Shown here in pieces: positions 15,885-27,060 of a DNA stretch of 64,000 nucleotides. The DNA is from an uncultured Dyadobacter sp. Its GTDB lineage: Bacteria; Bacteroidota; Bacteroidia; Cytophagales; Spirosomataceae. The translations under genes and the position numbers were made by a program. The DNA is taken from contig NZ_CAMLSE010000015.1 in NCBI RefSeq assembly GCF_946482605.1, positions 174,733 to 238,732 of the forward strand. Direction: 5' to 3'. How positions within the stretch are numbered: the first letter of the stretch is position 1; each line of letters begins with the position of its first letter. The notes under the pieces are model-generated. The model saw nothing but the letters and a program-made list of their open reading frames with translations. It was not told where the DNA came from and made no database searches.

Positions 15885-17909
15885 TCAGTAACTCAGAATG
15901 GTGAATTCTGTACGCCGGTTTCTTTGGTGCTCTTCTTCGGTTTTGGCGTTCGGCACGATCAATTCCCTTTCACCATAACCCTTTGCCACCATCCGGTCCG
16001 CGTCGATCCCTTTTGTATTGAGGTAAGCAACGGCGGATTCAGCACGATTTTGCGAAAGCGTCATGTTATAGGCGTCCGTCGCGCGTGCATCCGTATGTGA
16101 ACTGAGCTCGATCGTCATGGTCGGGTTGTCTTTCAGGATCTGAACAAGCTTGTCAAGTTCCACCGCAGCATCCGGACGGATATTGTATTTGTTCAAATCA
16201 TAATAAATGTTTTCAAGCACGAACGTTTTGTTCAATTCCAGCTTATCGAGTCTGATGGTCACCTGGAACGTCGTATCCGTCAATTCTTTGGTCAGGAATA
16301 TCGGCGGAATGTTACGGCCCGACATTGAGAACGGCTCGCGCTTGCTGATGTAGCCTTTGCGTTGAACCAGCAATTGGTATGACTGGCCTTCTTCAACCGA
16401 TTGCCTTCCGAACTTCCCTTCCTTTCCAGTGGGAAACTCGGCGATTTGCGTATCCGACGTATCCGGCAGAATATGCACCACCGCTGAATCGATCGGGGTA
16501 GGGGTTTCGCCATTGTCGAGCACCGTTCCGGCCAGGAAGTAGCGGACGACTTTCCGTTTACCATTAATGAAGTTCGGGTTGTTCGGATTAAGTGGATCGT
16601 TCGGATCGTTATGTTTGGCGATTTTCGTCGTGTCCTCCTCTTCCGGCCCAGCGAAATAATAAATGTCGTCATCACCCTTGCCGCCGTCCCGGTTGGATGC
16701 GAAGAAACCTTTGGTCAGGTTTTGATAAAATACCAAACCAAAATCATCCTGAGGGCTATTGAACGGCAGGCCCATGTTTTCGATCGTGATCACGCCCTGG
16801 GTTCTGGTTGCTGAAAACAGGTCTAGCTTGCCAAGACCGGGGTGGCCATCGGAAGCGAAGTAGAGCTTTCCGCCTTCCGCTACATAAGGGAACATATCGT
16901 CGCCGACCGTATTAATGTCCTTGCCCATATTTACGGGGCGACTGAACCGGCCGGAAGCATCCATATTGGTGCGGTAAATATCGACGCCGCCTACGCCGCC
17001 AGCGCGGGTGGAAGCAAAGTAGAGCGTTTTACCATCGCGGGAGAATGCGGGCGAGCCATCCCAGGCGAGGGAGTCGTTAATAGGAAGTATTGCGGGAGGT
17101 GTCCATTGGCCGTTAATATTGCGGCTCATGTAAAGATCCACATCCGGGGATTTGTCTTTTTTCTTGCCGGTATTACTTCTGGCGAATACAAGTGTCTTGC
17201 CATCTGGGGAGAATGCCGGTGATGCGTCATGAGCTTCCGGCGCGAAAACCTCCTGACTGAAGAGAACAGGGTTGCCTTGCGTGTTGCCTGCGTCGGAAGC
17301 GATATTGATTTTGTAAAGTCCCAGCATCGGCTGGCCGTTGTTGGTATAAATCTTATCTTTTTTGGAAGCAGAAAATACGAGCTCATTGCCCAGCACAGTA
17401 GGAGCGAACTCGGCGCCGGCTGTGTTCAGCGGCAGGTCTTTCAGTTCTACCTCCATTTTGGTCGTTTTCAAACGGTCGGCAATGCGGATGATCTCAATTT
17501 CGCGTAATGCCCGTTCCTGCAAGTTCTGTGGTACATTCTGGGTCTTGGCGAATTCGGAGAACTGGGCAGAGGCACTGGCGTAATCCCCGGTTGTTTTCAA
17601 TGCATAGGCATATTGGAAACGGGCATCCGGATTAGTAATGCCTCCGTCGAGTGCTTGTTTGTAGTACGGAATAGCTTCCTTGAAGCGATTGGAAAGCCGG
17701 TAGGACTCCGCAATCAGGTAGTTTGTCTGTACCGGTTCTATGTTGGCTTCGGCGGCCTTCTGAAAACCCTTGATGGCGAGGTCGTATTCTCCGTTCGCAA
17801 ATTTCTTTTGGCCGTCTTTATAAGCCTGCATCGCCGAGTTGCAGCCGGACAAGTATAAACAGATTGCAAAACAAACTATGAGAGTAAAGTAACTCCGGAA
17901 AAGTTTCAT
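15885..17909 (-). CDS. PorE-like lipoprotein of the type IX secretion system
   Basis: The 674-residue protein is a lipoprotein (LYLSGC, Cys23). Its domains in order are TPR repeats (about 25-140), a PD40-type beta-propeller (about 165-430; repeated SPxFSxDGKTLxFA), a carboxypeptidase-regulatory-like domain (about 455-540) and a C-terminal OmpA-like peptidoglycan-binding domain (about 560-674; SSHTDARATDAYNMTLSQNRAES and NRRTEF). This TPR-propeller-CRD-OmpA order is that of PorE, which tethers the type IX secretion machine to peptidoglycan; other OmpA-type lipoproteins share parts of it. I chose the ATG at 17909 because it leaves a proper lipoprotein signal; 17978 would add 23 residues ahead of it. 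Confidence 0.85.
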   Translation of the reverse strand: MKLFRSYFTLIVCFAICLYLSGCNSAMQAYKDGQKKFANGEYDLAIKGFQKAAEANIEPVQTNYLIAESYRLSNRFKEAIPYYKQALDGGITNPDARFQYAYALKTTGDYASASAQFSEFAKTQNVPQNLQERALREIEIIRIADRLKTTKMEVELKDLPLNTAGAEFAPTVLGNELVFSASKKDKIYTNNGQPMLGLYKINIASDAGNTQGNPVLFSQEVFAPEAHDASPAFSPDGKTLVFARSNTGKKKDKSPDVDLYMSRNINGQWTPPAILPINDSLAWDGSPAFSRDGKTLYFASTRAGGVGGVDIYRTNMDASGRFSRPVNMGKDINTVGDDMFPYVAEGGKLYFASDGHPGLGKLDLFSATRTQGVITIENMGLPFNSPQDDFGLVFYQNLTKGFFASNRDGGKGDDDIYYFAGPEEEDTTKIAKHNDPNDPLNPNNPNFINGKRKVVRYFLAGTVLDNGETPTPIDSAVVHILPDTSDTQIAEFPTGKEGKFGRQSVEEGQSYQLLVQRKGYISKREPFSMSGRNIPPIFLTKELTDTTFQVTIRLDKLELNKTFVLENIYYDLNKYNIRPDAAVELDKLVQILKDNPTMTIELSSHTDARATDAYNMTLSQNRAESAVAYLNTKGIDADRMVAKGYGERELIVPNAKTEEEHQRNRRTEFTILSY

Positions 17910-18297
17910 AATGTAGAGTATAAAATCAAACGATTCGACGCGCACACTGGGTTTCTGAAAAACAATACTAATAAACAACGATTGGAAATAAAATTCAGGA
18001 TACTATATAGGAGGAATTTTATTCGAAAAATGAGCATTTCAGGAATTCCGGGTGCATTTGCGTGACGAAATGAGCTCTTCCCCTCAAACCTGATCATTAC
18101 TTTCCGGCTGCTTCCCTCGCAGCCTCCTGACCACTACCTGACAATTCCTGACAAAGAATGGTGGGGAAACGATAAAAAAAGTTGTTAACGGTTTGTAAAT
18201 CAAGGACGGTTTATTACTTTTGCAGTCCGATTTTTCGGGAAAAGTGTTTATATAACAAACGATCGGTTAGGTAACCGAATCAAAATCAAATTGTTAA
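17910..18297. other. Divergent control region between the PorE-like gene and rpsL
   Basis: This 388-bp spacer holds no gene that I can support. The right half carries the rpsL promoter (18192-18222) and a leader of about 75 bases. The left part should hold the promoter of the PorE-like gene, but no good TAnnTTTG match was found on that strand. Confidence 0.6.
18192..18222 (+). promoter_or_regulatory. Promoter of the rpsL-rpsG unit
   Basis: TTTG (18192-18195), a 19-bp spacer and TACTTTTG (18215-18222) match the Bacteroidota primary-sigma consensus (TTTG ... TAnnTTTG) without a mismatch. A start site just downstream would give a leader of about 70 bases before rpsL. Confidence 0.85.
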
Positions 18298-18711
18298 ATG
18301 CCTACTATTTCACAATTAGTCCGTAAAGGTAGAGAGACCATTACATGGAAATCCAAGTCTCCGGCTTTGGATTCATGCCCTCAGCGCAGGGGCGTGTGCA
18401 CCCGGGTGTACACTACTACGCCTAAGAAACCAAACTCGGCGCTTCGTAAAGTAGCCCGTGTTCGTCTTTCAAACAACAAAGAGGTGAATGCCTACATCCC
18501 AGGTGAAGGCCACAACCTGCAAGAGCACTCGATCGTATTGATCCGCGGTGGTCGTGTGAAGGATTTGCCAGGTGTTCGTTACCACATCATCCGTGGTGCA
18601 TTGGATACCGCAGGTGTTAACGGACGTAAACAACGTCGTTCTAAATACGGTGCGAAGCGCCCGAAACCAGGACAAGCTCCGGCAGCACCAGTAAAAGGTA
18701 AGAAAAAATAA
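18298..18711 (+). CDS. rpsL: 30S ribosomal protein S12
   Basis: The 137-residue S12 helps decode at the A site. The conserved loop [13 protein letters not shown] carries Lys43, and [14 protein letters not shown] carries the Lys88 equivalent; both are the wild-type residues associated with streptomycin sensitivity. The lysine- and proline-rich tail (about 122-137) is longer than in E. coli. It is the first gene of the str block, 120 bp ahead of rpsG, with a strong promoter upstream. Confidence 0.98.
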   Translation: MPTISQLVRKGRETITWKSKSPALDSCPQRRGVCTRVYTTTPKKPNSALRKVARVRLSNNKEVNAYIPGEGHNLQEHSIVLIRGGRVKDLPGVRYHIIRGALDTAGVNGRKQRRSKYGAKRPKPGQAPAAPVKGKKK

Positions 18712-18831
18712 AAAGTAACTCTCTCTGCTTTTATTAAGTAATTCAATTCTTATAAAAGGGAAGTAATCCTGACTATTACCTCAGGGTGAATAAGTTGCAA
18801 AACGAAACCTCGTTAAAAACATTAAGACAAA

Positions 18832-19299
18832 ATGAGAAAGTCGAAACCTAAGAAAAGATATATCCTTCCTGATCCTAAGTTCAGGGACGTACAGGTTACC
18901 AAATTCGTTAACAACCTGATGTACGAAGGAAAGAAAAGCATTGCTTTCACTATTTTCTACGACGCATTGGAGCTGGTTGAGAAAAAAACCAGCGAAAACG
19001 GTCTGGAAACATGGAAGAAAGCATTGAACAACGTTACCCCTTCCGTTGAGGTTAAGAGCCGTCGCGTGGGTGGTGCTACTTTCCAGGTTCCTACCGAAGT
19101 TCGTCCTGAGCGCAAGCAGTCACTGGGCATGAAATGGTTGATCAACTACTCCCGCAAACGTGGCGAGAAGACAATGGTTGACCGTCTGGCTGGCGAAATT
19201 ATCGCTGCTGCGAAAGGTGAAGGTGCTGCTGTGAAGAAGAAAGACGATACGCACCGTATGGCAGATGCCAACAAAGCGTTCTCGCACTTCCGTTTCTAG
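18832..19299 (+). CDS. rpsG: 30S ribosomal protein S7
   Basis: The 155-residue S7 nucleates assembly of the 30S head and contacts E-site tRNA. It begins [17 protein letters not shown], contains [22 protein letters not shown] and ends with an intact C-terminal helix ([13 protein letters not shown]). A terminator follows, so rpsL-rpsG is separated from fusA, unlike the single str operon of E. coli. Confidence 0.98.
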   Translation: MRKSKPKKRYILPDPKFRDVQVTKFVNNLMYEGKKSIAFTIFYDALELVEKKTSENGLETWKKALNNVTPSVEVKSRRVGGATFQVPTEVRPERKQSLGMKWLINYSRKRGEKTMVDRLAGEIIAAAKGEGAAVKKKDDTHRMADANKAFSHFRF

Positions 19300-19322
19300 T
19301 CAGGAGCGAAAGAAATACAATG

Positions 19323-19355
19323 ATCGGGAGCCGGGTTTATCCGGGCTCCCGATTT
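19323..19355 (+). terminator. Terminator after rpsG
   Basis: An 8-bp outer stem (ATCGGGAG with CTCCCGAT) continues inward by four more pairs around one mismatch, has a 5-base loop and is followed by TTTTTATTTTT. It ends the rpsL-rpsG unit before the separate fusA promoter. Confidence 0.88.
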
Positions 19356-19391
19356 TTATTTTTAGGTTTTTATAAAAATAACTTTTCCCTA

Positions 19392-19423
19392 ATTGTTTTT
19401 ATACTCAACAATTTATACTTTTG
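19392..19423 (+). promoter_or_regulatory. Promoter of fusA
   Basis: ATTG (19392-19395), a 20-bp spacer and TACTTTTG (19416-19423) form a near-consensus Bacteroidota promoter about 100 bp before fusA. With the terminator just upstream, it shows that fusA is transcribed on its own. Confidence 0.82.
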
Positions 19424-19525
19424 CGCTCTGAATTTTGAAAACCAGCGCTTTGCGCTGAGCGAAAAATTCAAACAGCTTCGCATTGAATTGCACTTTGAAT
19501 ATAAAAAAACACATCACCATCTGTC

Positions 19526-21646
19526 ATGGCACGTGATTTAAGATTAACAAGAAACATTGGTATTGCTGCGCACATTGATGCCGGTAAGACGACGACAACG
19601 GAGCGTATCCTTTACTACGCAGGGGTTAGCCACAAGATCGGAGAGGTGCACGATGGTGCAGCTACGATGGACTGGATGGAGCAGGAGCAGGAGCGTGGTA
19701 TCACCATTACATCCGCTGCTACGACAGTTAACTGGAACTACCGCGACGAGAAATACCACATCAACATCATCGATACCCCGGGACACGTTGACTTCACAGT
19801 AGAGGTAAACCGTTCTCTTCGTGTATTGGATGGTCTTGTGTTCCTTTTCAGTGCAGTAGATGGTGTTGAGCCTCAGTCTGAAACAAACTGGCGTCTGGCT
19901 AACAACTATAATGTTGCCCGTATCGGTTTCGTGAACAAAATGGACCGGTCAGGTGCTGACTTCCTGAAAGTTTGTACGCAGGTGAAAGAGATGTTGGGCA
20001 GCTACGCTGTACCTCTTCAATTGCCTATCGGTGCAGAAGATACTTTCCGTGGTGTGGTTGACCTCGTTAACTTCCGCGGTATCGAGTGGAACGAAGCTGA
20101 CAAAGGTATGACTTTCACCGAGGTGCCTATTCCTGACGATATGTTGGAAGAGGCTACTGAATGGAGAGAGAAATTGCTTGAAGCGGTTGCTGAGTTCGAC
20201 GATACTTTGATGGAGAAATATTTCGAAGATCCTAACTCGATCTCGGAAGACGAAATCCTCGCTGCATTGCGCGCTGCGACTATCAGCATGAAGATCGTTC
20301 CGATGGTTTGCGGTTCTTCTTTCAAAAACAAAGGTGTTCAAACGATGCTGGATTACGTGATGGCTATTCTGCCTTCACCGCTGGATCGTGAAAATATCAT
20401 CGGTACTGATCCACGTACAGGTAACGAAATCAGCCGTAAGCCATCCGAAACAGATCCTTTCTGTGCATTGGCATTCAAAATTGCAACTGACCCTTACGTA
20501 GGTCGCCTTTGCTTCATCCGCTCTTACTCGGGTGTACTTGAATCAGGTTCTTATGTATTGAACAACCGTTCAGGTAACAAAGAGCGTATCTCCCGTATAT
20601 TCCAAATGCACGCTAACAAGCAAAATCAAATCGATAAGCTGGAAGCAGGTGACATTGGTGCGGTAGTAGGTTTCAAAGATATCAAAACAGGAGATACCCT
20701 TTCTGAGGAAAAATCACCGATCGTTCTTGAATCGATGGTGTTCCCTGAGCCGGTAATCGGTTATGCGATCGAGCCTAAGAAGGCTGCGGATAGCGATAAC
20801 TTCTCGAAAGCGATCACTAAACTGATCGAAGAAGATCCAACACTTCAAGTTGAATCTAACGAAGAGACTGGTCAGACGATCATCAAAGGTATGGGTGAGC
20901 TTCACCTTGAAATCATCATCGACCGTATGCGTCGTGAGTTCAAAGTGGAAGTAAACCAAGGTGCTCCTCAGGTTGCTTACAAAGAGATCCTTACCAAGAA
21001 CTTCGAACACCGCGAGGTTTACAAAAAGCAAACGGGTGGTCGTGGTAAATTCGCCGATATCGTATTCGAAATCGGGCCACGTGACGATAACGAAGAAGGA
21101 CAAGAGCCGAAACAAGGTTTGCAGTTTGTAAACGAAGTTGTGGGTGGTGCTATCCCCCGCGAATTCATCGCTCCTGTACAGAAAGGTTTCGAAGCTGCGA
21201 TGATCAATGGTGCCCTTGCCGGCTTCCCATTGGATTCCATGAAAGTGCGTTTGTTCCACGGTTCGTTCCACGATGTCGATTCAGATTCACTCTCTTTCGA
21301 ATTGGCTGCTAAAATCGGTTTCAAAGAATCAGCACGTCATGCAGGATCGAAATTGCTTGAGCCTATCATGCACGTAGAAGTTCTGACTCCGGACGAGTAC
21401 ACAGGACCTATCACCGGTGACCTTAACCGTCGTCGTGGTATCATGAGAGGTATGGACTCCCGCAACGGAGCACAGGTTATCAAAGCTGATGTACCTCTTT
21501 CTGAATTGTTCGGTTATGTTACTGACCTTCGTACGATGTCATCAGGCCGTGCTACTGCATCCCTGACATTTGCTTACTACGAGATCGTTCCGAACAACAT
21601 TGCTGAGGCAGTTATCGAGAAAGCAAAGGGCTTGGTTAAAGCATAA
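19526..21646 (+). CDS. fusA: Elongation factor G
   Basis: The 706-residue GTPase drives ribosomal translocation and, with RRF, recycling. GTPase motifs are G1 AHIDAGKT, G2 within [10 protein letters not shown]3 DTPGHVDF and G4 NKMD; domains II to V follow at normal length. [11 protein letters not shown] and the domain IV loop region ([10 protein letters not shown]) are of the canonical type, so this is probably the main EF-G and not a specialised EF-G2. It starts within its own unit and is followed 136 bp later by rpsJ. Confidence 0.98.
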   Translation: MARDLRLTRNIGIAAHIDAGKTTTTERILYYAGVSHKIGEVHDGAATMDWMEQEQERGITITSAATTVNWNYRDEKYHINIIDTPGHVDFTVEVNRSLRVLDGLVFLFSAVDGVEPQSETNWRLANNYNVARIGFVNKMDRSGADFLKVCTQVKEMLGSYAVPLQLPIGAEDTFRGVVDLVNFRGIEWNEADKGMTFTEVPIPDDMLEEATEWREKLLEAVAEFDDTLMEKYFEDPNSISEDEILAALRAATISMKIVPMVCGSSFKNKGVQTMLDYVMAILPSPLDRENIIGTDPRTGNEISRKPSETDPFCALAFKIATDPYVGRLCFIRSYSGVLESGSYVLNNRSGNKERISRIFQMHANKQNQIDKLEAGDIGAVVGFKDIKTGDTLSEEKSPIVLESMVFPEPVIGYAIEPKKAADSDNFSKAITKLIEEDPTLQVESNEETGQTIIKGMGELHLEIIIDRMRREFKVEVNQGAPQVAYKEILTKNFEHREVYKKQTGGRGKFADIVFEIGPRDDNEEGQEPKQGLQFVNEVVGGAIPREFIAPVQKGFEAAMINGALAGFPLDSMKVRLFHGSFHDVDSDSLSFELAAKIGFKESARHAGSKLLEPIMHVEVLTPDEYTGPITGDLNRRRGIMRGMDSRNGAQVIKADVPLSELFGYVTDLRTMSSGRATASLTFAYYEIVPNNIAEAVIEKAKGLVKA

Positions 21647-21652
21647 TGACTG

Positions 21653-21690
21653 ATCCGTTATCAGAGTCATCTGGTAACGGATTCTTTATA
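21653..21690 (+). terminator. Hairpin between fusA and rpsJ
   Basis: A 13-bp stem with one G-T pair (21653-21665 with 21670-21682) and a 4-base loop begins 6 bp after the fusA stop and is followed by TCTTTATATAG. The T run is weak, so read-through into rpsJ is likely and this may only lower rpsJ expression. Confidence 0.6.
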
Positions 21691-21782
21691 TAGATTTAAG
21701 TCAGTGAAGTAAATGGTTCTTTCGCTGATGAATGATCAGAGCACTTCTGATTAATTTTCTGAACCGGAAACAAACAAGCAAG

Positions 21783-22088
21783 ATGAATCAAAAAATTCGT
21801 ATCAAACTTCGGTCATTCGACCACAATCTGGTTGATAAATCAGCCGAGAAAATTGTAAAGGCAGTAAAGGCGACAGGCGCGGTAGTAAGCGGTCCTATTC
21901 CCTTGCCGACAAAGACAGAGAAATTTACTGTTCTGCGTTCCCCACACGTGAACAAGAAGTCGAGAGAGCAGTTCCAGCTTTGTACTTACAAACGTTTGGT
22001 AGATATCTTCTCTACAAGTGCAAAAACAGTTGATGCGCTGATGAAGCTTGAATTGCCAAGCGGCGTTGATGTAGAGATCAAAGTTTAG
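21783..22088 (+). CDS. rpsJ: 30S ribosomal protein S10
   Basis: The 101-residue S10 is part of the 30S head and also NusE, the antitermination partner of NusB. The protein starts [18 protein letters not shown] at 21783; an in-frame upstream start at 21732 would add 17 residues foreign to the family. It contains [28 protein letters not shown]. It sits with fusA and is cut off from rplC by a strong terminator and a new promoter, so it does not lead the S10 operon as in E. coli. Confidence 0.97.
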   Translation: MNQKIRIKLRSFDHNLVDKSAEKIVKAVKATGAVVSGPIPLPTKTEKFTVLRSPHVNKKSREQFQLCTYKRLVDIFSTSAKTVDALMKLELPSGVDVEIKV

Positions 22089-22223
22089 TAATGCCGGCTT
22101 ATTGATTTAAGCCACCACATAAATTGGATGAAGGTCCGGATTACTCTGGAAACCACATCTGAGCTCAGAAAAGCCTGACAGGCACAGGGTTGCACCAATA
22201 GCCAGTCAGCTTCTTCAAAAATG

Positions 22224-22254
22224 AGGTCAGATGTTCGTTCATCTGACCTTTTTT
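22224..22254 (+). terminator. Terminator after rpsJ
   Basis: A perfect 10-bp stem (22224-22233 with 22240-22249) with loop TTCGTT is followed by TTTTT. The region from 22089 to here has only weak small inverted repeats (one at 22158-22169) and no gene. Confidence 0.9.
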
Positions 22255-22286
22255 GCTGATTATCAGCGAGAAATATTTTAGGGCTG

Positions 22287-22318
22287 CTTGGATGCTAAAA
22301 TCGTTTTTTCTACCTTTG
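22287..22318 (+). promoter_or_regulatory. Promoter of the rplC-rpsD ribosomal operon
   Basis: CTTG (22287-22290), 20 bp and TACCTTTG (22311-22318) match the Bacteroidota promoter pattern. It lies about 50 bp before rplC and directly after the rpsJ terminator, and should drive the long S10/spc/alpha block. Confidence 0.82.
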
Positions 22319-22370
22319 CAGTCCGTTTTAAAGAATAAGGGTTTTTACCTGCTAAATTTAAATTTCAAAC

Positions 22371-22991
22371 ATGTCTGGTTTAATTGGTAAAAAAATCGGA
22401 ATGACTAGTTTGTACAATGCTGACGGGCAGGCTCTGGCATGTACTGTGATCCAAGCTGGTCCTTGTGTTGTTACACAAGTTAGGTCCGAAGAGAAGGATG
22501 GCTATAAGGCTATCCAGTTAGGTTTTGGTGAGAAGAAAGAAAAGAACACTTCCCAGCCTATGATTGGTCACTTCAAGAAAGCCAACACAACTCCCAAGAG
22601 AAAATTGGTTGAGTTCAAGGAATTCGAAGTGGAACATGAACTTGGAACTTCACTATCCGTTCAGGATATCTTTGAAGAAGGCGAGTTTGTTGATGTAGTG
22701 GGTTCTGCCAAAGGACGCGGTTTTCAGGGTGTTGTAAAGCGCCATGGATTTGCCGGGGTTGGAGGCCAGACACACGGTCAGCACAACAGGGCGCGTCACC
22801 CAGGTTCGATTGGTGCTTGTTCATTCCCATCACGCGTATTCAAAGGCATTCGTATGGGTGGACGCATGGGTAACAATCGTGTAAAGATTCAGAATTTGCG
22901 TATTCTGAAAGTGATACCTGAGCAAAACATTCTCGTAGTGAGTGGCTCGGTACCTGGTTCGAAGAATTCATTTCTAATCATTGAGAAGTAG
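22371..22991 (+). CDS. rplC: 50S ribosomal protein L3
   Basis: The 206-residue L3 binds near the 3' end of 23S rRNA and reaches toward the peptidyl transferase centre with its central loop ([16 protein letters not shown]). The start is [19 protein letters not shown]. It is the first gene behind the operon promoter and ends 4 bp before rplD. Confidence 0.98.
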   Translation: MSGLIGKKIGMTSLYNADGQALACTVIQAGPCVVTQVRSEEKDGYKAIQLGFGEKKEKNTSQPMIGHFKKANTTPKRKLVEFKEFEVEHELGTSLSVQDIFEEGEFVDVVGSAKGRGFQGVVKRHGFAGVGGQTHGQHNRARHPGSIGACSFPSRVFKGIRMGGRMGNNRVKIQNLRILKVIPEQNILVVSGSVPGSKNSFLIIEK

Positions 22992-22995
22992 TACG

Positions 22996-23625
22996 ATGGA
23001 ACTGTCCGTATTAAATATAAAAGGAGAAGATACCGGCAAGAAGGTAACTGTGTCAGAGGAAGTATTCGGCATTGAACCTAGCACGCACGCGATCTATCTC
23101 GATGTGAAGCTTTACCTGGCTAACCAGCGTCAGGGAACGCACAAATCAAAAGAACGTGCAGAGGTTAATCACTCTACTCGTAAAATCAAACGCCAAAAAG
23201 GAACTGGTGGAGCTCGTGCAGGTAGCATTAAGTCTCCGGTGTTCGTAGGTGGTGGTCGTATTTTCGGTCCACGTCCCCGCACATACGGTTTCAAACTGAA
23301 CAAGAAAGTAAAAGCTTTGGCTCGCCGTTCGGCACTTTCTGTAAAGGCGCAAGCTAACGCTGTTTCGGTTCTGGAAGCATTCACTTTCGATGCACCGAAA
23401 ACAAAGTCTTTCCTGAATGTATTGAATTCACTTTCTCTTGTGAATACAAAAACATTATTGATCCTCCCAGCGATCGACAACAATGTATATCTGTCGAGCC
23501 GTAACATTCCGAAAGCTAAGGTTACAACTGTGGATGCGGTCAATACATATGACCTGATGAATGCAGACCGTCTTCTGATAAGTGAATCTGCTATTTCTAT
23601 TTTGGAAACCCAATTGAACAAATAA
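22996..23625 (+). CDS. rplD: 50S ribosomal protein L4
   Basis: The 209-residue L4 lines the exit tunnel. Its loop is visible as [20 protein letters not shown]. The ATG at 22996 is preferred over an in-frame TTG at 22981 that lies inside rplC. In E. coli L4 represses the S10 operon; no matching leader was recognised here. It ends 2 bp before rplW. Confidence 0.97.
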   Translation: MELSVLNIKGEDTGKKVTVSEEVFGIEPSTHAIYLDVKLYLANQRQGTHKSKERAEVNHSTRKIKRQKGTGGARAGSIKSPVFVGGGRIFGPRPRTYGFKLNKKVKALARRSALSVKAQANAVSVLEAFTFDAPKTKSFLNVLNSLSLVNTKTLLILPAIDNNVYLSSRNIPKAKVTTVDAVNTYDLMNADRLLISESAISILETQLNK

Positions 23626-23627
23626 CA

Positions 23628-23915
23628 ATGAGTGTACTGAAACGTCCGATTATAACCGAAAAGGTAACGGCTCAGGGTGGTCAAGGAAAATACGCTTTCG
23701 AAGTCTCCCTTACAGCAAACAAGGTAGAGATCAAGAAGGCTGTTGAGAAACTGTTCGGGGTTACCGTAGAAAGCGTTCACACCATGCGCAGCATTGGTAA
23801 GAGCAAATCCCGTACATCGGGAGGAAAATTTGTGACTGGAAAAACGTCAACTATCAAGAAGGCTATCATTACTGTAGCAGAAGGCGAGGTCATCGATATT
23901 TATGGTGAAGCCTAG
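23628..23915 (+). CDS. rplW: 50S ribosomal protein L23
   Basis: The 95-residue L23 sits at the tunnel exit and is the docking point for trigger factor and SRP. It starts MSVLKRPIITEKVTA and contains YAFEVSLTANKVEIKKAVEKLFGVTVE. It is tightly spaced after rplD and 35 bp before rplB. Confidence 0.97.
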   Translation: MSVLKRPIITEKVTAQGGQGKYAFEVSLTANKVEIKKAVEKLFGVTVESVHTMRSIGKSKSRTSGGKFVTGKTSTIKKAIITVAEGEVIDIYGEA

Positions 23916-23950
23916 TTGAGCGATTCAAATCTTAGACGAGTTTATAGCAA

Positions 23951-24775
<825 letters not shown>

Positions 24776-24785
24776 GCAGTAAAAC

Positions 24786-25064
24786 ATGGCACGCTCATTA
24801 AAAAAAGGACCATATATCGACTTCCGTCTTGAGAACAAAGTAGAAGCAATGAATAATGCTTCTCGTAAGTCTGTCATCAAGACATGGTCGCGACGCTCAA
24901 TGATTTCGCCTGATTTTATCGGGCACACATTTGCAGTTCATAACGGAAATAAGTTTATCCCGGTTTATGTAACTGAGAACATGGTAGGTCACAAGCTGGG
25001 AGAGTTTTCTCCAACCCGTAACTTCCGTGGTCATACCGCAAAAAAAGATAAAGGAAGAAAATAA
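24786..25064 (+). CDS. rpsS: 30S ribosomal protein S19
   Basis: The 92-residue S19 pairs with S13 in the 30S head. It begins [13 protein letters not shown] and carries [21 protein letters not shown] and [12 protein letters not shown], all family signatures. It is 10 bp after rplB and 51 bp before rplV. Confidence 0.98.
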   Translation: MARSLKKGPYIDFRLENKVEAMNNASRKSVIKTWSRRSMISPDFIGHTFAVHNGNKFIPVYVTENMVGHKLGEFSPTRNFRGHTAKKDKGRK

Positions 25065-25115
25065 TTGTCGACGGTAGCTGGTCCGGTGTACGGACGAGCC
25101 TATATCTGAAAGAAC

Positions 25116-25493
25116 ATGGAAGCAAGAGCTATATTAAGAGATGTGCCTACTTCTCCTCGCAAGATGAGACTGTTGGCCGACATGATTCGCGGACAAAAGG
25201 TCAGCAAAGCGTTGGCACTTTTAAAATTCCAACCAAGAGCTTCATCGCCGGTTTTGCACAAAGTACTTCTTTCAGCGGTTGCCAACTGGCAGCAACTGAA
25301 CGAGGGTTCGAAGCTGGAAGACGCTGATCTGATCGTTAAGACCGTATTCATCGACGGTGGACGTATGTTGAAGCGTTTGCGCCCTGCACCCCAGGGAAGA
25401 GCACACCGGATCCGTAAGCGTTCCAACCACATTACAATCGTGGTAGATGACGCGTCGGTGTCAGTAAATGAAGCAGTAATTAGCGAATCATAA
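25116..25493 (+). CDS. rplV: 50S ribosomal protein L22
   Basis: The 125-residue L22 lines the exit tunnel with its beta-hairpin, seen here around GGRMLKRLRPAPQGRAHRI; this hairpin is the usual site of macrolide-resistance changes, and the sequence looks ordinary. It is followed 19 bp later by rpsC. Confidence 0.97.
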   Translation: MEARAILRDVPTSPRKMRLLADMIRGQKVSKALALLKFQPRASSPVLHKVLLSAVANWQQLNEGSKLEDADLIVKTVFIDGGRMLKRLRPAPQGRAHRIRKRSNHITIVVDDASVSVNEAVISES

Positions 25494-25512
25494 GTAAAAC
25501 GATCTATATCGA

Positions 25513-26340
25513 ATGGGACAAAAGGTTAATCCTATAGGTCTGAGACTAGGAATTGTTAGAGGATGGGAATCTAGCTGGTACGGAGGAAAAGACTTCTCTG
25601 ACAAATTGGTTGAAGACGAAAAAATCCGTAACTACATCAAGGCGCGTATCCCCAAAGGATCAATTTCCAAAGTAGTTATTGAACGTACACTGAAGCGCAT
25701 CACTTTGACCATCCACACTGCCCGTCCGGGTATCGTGATCGGTAAGGGTGGTAGCGAGGTTGATAAAATCAAAGAAGAGCTTAAAAAGATTACAGGAAAA
25801 GATGTTCAGATCAACATCTACGAAATCAAACGTCCTGAAATCGATGCGAAACTGGTAGGCGAGGCAATCGCTCAGCAATTGCAGGCTCGTATTTCTTACC
25901 GTCGTGCCATGAAGCAATCTATCGCTTCTGCAATGCGTGTAGGAACACAAGGAATCAAAATCCGTTTGGCGGGTCGTCTGGGTGGTGCTGAAATGGCCCG
26001 TACAGAAGAATACAAAGAAGGACGTATTCCTTTGCATACATTGAGAGCGGACATCGACTACGCTATCTCAGAAGCACAAACTATCTACGGTAAGATCGGT
26101 ATTAAAGTATGGATCTTCAAAGGTGAGTTGTACGGAAAGCGTGACCTGACACCAAGCGCGGCTACTGCGGCATCCGACAGAGCTGACAGAAGTGCAGGTG
26201 GTGGCGAACGTGGTAACGATCGTGGCGGAAGAGGCGACAGAAGAGGCGGCCGTGACAGAAATGACGGTGGTGCTCCACGTGGCGAAGGAGGAGGCGGTGA
26301 TGCAGATCGTCGCAAACGCAACAAGAACAAGAAGAAGTAA
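25513..26340 (+). CDS. rpsC: 30S ribosomal protein S3 with Gly/Arg-rich tail
   Basis: The 275-residue S3 helps form the mRNA entry channel. It has an N-terminal KH domain ([11 protein letters not shown] type, here [15 protein letters not shown]) and the C-terminal S3 domain (to about 215). The last 60 residues are an extra tail rich in Gly, Arg, Asp and Lys; E. coli S3 is 233 residues. Such RGG-like tails occur in Bacteroidota S3 and may contact RNA; this one has no other recognisable motif. Confidence 0.97.
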   Translation: MGQKVNPIGLRLGIVRGWESSWYGGKDFSDKLVEDEKIRNYIKARIPKGSISKVVIERTLKRITLTIHTARPGIVIGKGGSEVDKIKEELKKITGKDVQINIYEIKRPEIDAKLVGEAIAQQLQARISYRRAMKQSIASAMRVGTQGIKIRLAGRLGGAEMARTEEYKEGRIPLHTLRADIDYAISEAQTIYGKIGIKVWIFKGELYGKRDLTPSAATAASDRADRSAGGGERGNDRGGRGDRRGGRDRNDGGAPRGEGGGGDADRRKRNKNKKK

Positions 26341-26384
26341 TCAGATACTTTCCGGTATCAAACCGGTTCAAATAGATTAGAATC

Positions 26385-26813
26385 ATGTTACAGCCGAAAA
26401 GGACAAAATTTCGCAAGCAACAAAAGAACAAAGGTTCGCATAATGGTCTCGCGACCCGCGGACATGAGATCGCTTTTGGATCGTTTGCAATAAAGGCGCT
26501 GGAACCAGGTTGGTTGACTGCTCGTCAGATCGAAGCAGCCCGTATCTCGGTAACACGTGCAATGAAACGCGAAGGTCAGGTTTGGATCCGGGTATTCCCC
26601 GACAAGCCGATCACCAAGAAACCTGCAGAGGTTCGTATGGGTAAAGGTAAAGGTGCCCCTGAATATTGGGTAGCTCCTGTTAAGCCTGGAACTATCATTT
26701 TCGAAGCGACTGGTGTTGCGCTGGATACCGCAAACGAAGCATTGCGTTTGGCTGCACAAAAGTTGCCAATAAAGACAAAGTTCGTCGTACGCCGGGATTA
26801 CCAGGAATCATAG
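26385..26813 (+). CDS. rplP: 50S ribosomal protein L16
   Basis: The 142-residue L16 organises the A-site region and 5S rRNA contacts. It begins [16 protein letters not shown] and contains [21 protein letters not shown] and [17 protein letters not shown]. It is of normal length, 38 bp before rpmC. Confidence 0.98.
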   Translation: MLQPKRTKFRKQQKNKGSHNGLATRGHEIAFGSFAIKALEPGWLTARQIEAARISVTRAMKREGQVWIRVFPDKPITKKPAEVRMGKGKGAPEYWVAPVKPGTIIFEATGVALDTANEALRLAAQKLPIKTKFVVRRDYQES

Positions 26814-26851
26814 TAGTCCGAACGTATTAAGAACGCTAATTATTTAAAGCA

Positions 26852-27046
26852 ATGACTAGTAAAGAAATCAAGAATCTGTCGCAGGATCAGCTGAAAGAGC
26901 AGATCGCCCAAGAGAGAGAGCGCTTACTCCGGTTGAAATTTGCGCATGCTATTTCTCCAATTGAGAACCCTTTGCGTATTCGCGCCTCACGTAAGGAAAT
27001 TGCAAGACTCTTAACCGAGCTGTCGGCTAAATCTAACCAACAGTAA
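26852..27046 (+). CDS. rpmC: 50S ribosomal protein L29
   Basis: The 64-residue L29 is a two-helix protein beside L23 at the tunnel exit. It contains [20 protein letters not shown] and the terminal [11 protein letters not shown] helix. It is 14 bp ahead of rpsQ. Confidence 0.96.
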   Translation: MTSKEIKNLSQDQLKEQIAQERERLLRLKFAHAISPIENPLRIRASRKEIARLLTELSAKSNQQ

Positions 27047-27060
27047 ACAGTTTAGAAATT

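Noticed and set aside
18298..18711. Streptomycin-resistance allele of rpsL
   Set aside because: Lys43 and the Lys88 equivalent are the wild-type residues.
22158..22169. 12-bp palindrome TCTGAGCTCAGA as an operator
   Set aside because: It is isolated in a spacer 3' of rpsJ and before a terminator, with no second copy in the window, so chance is likely.
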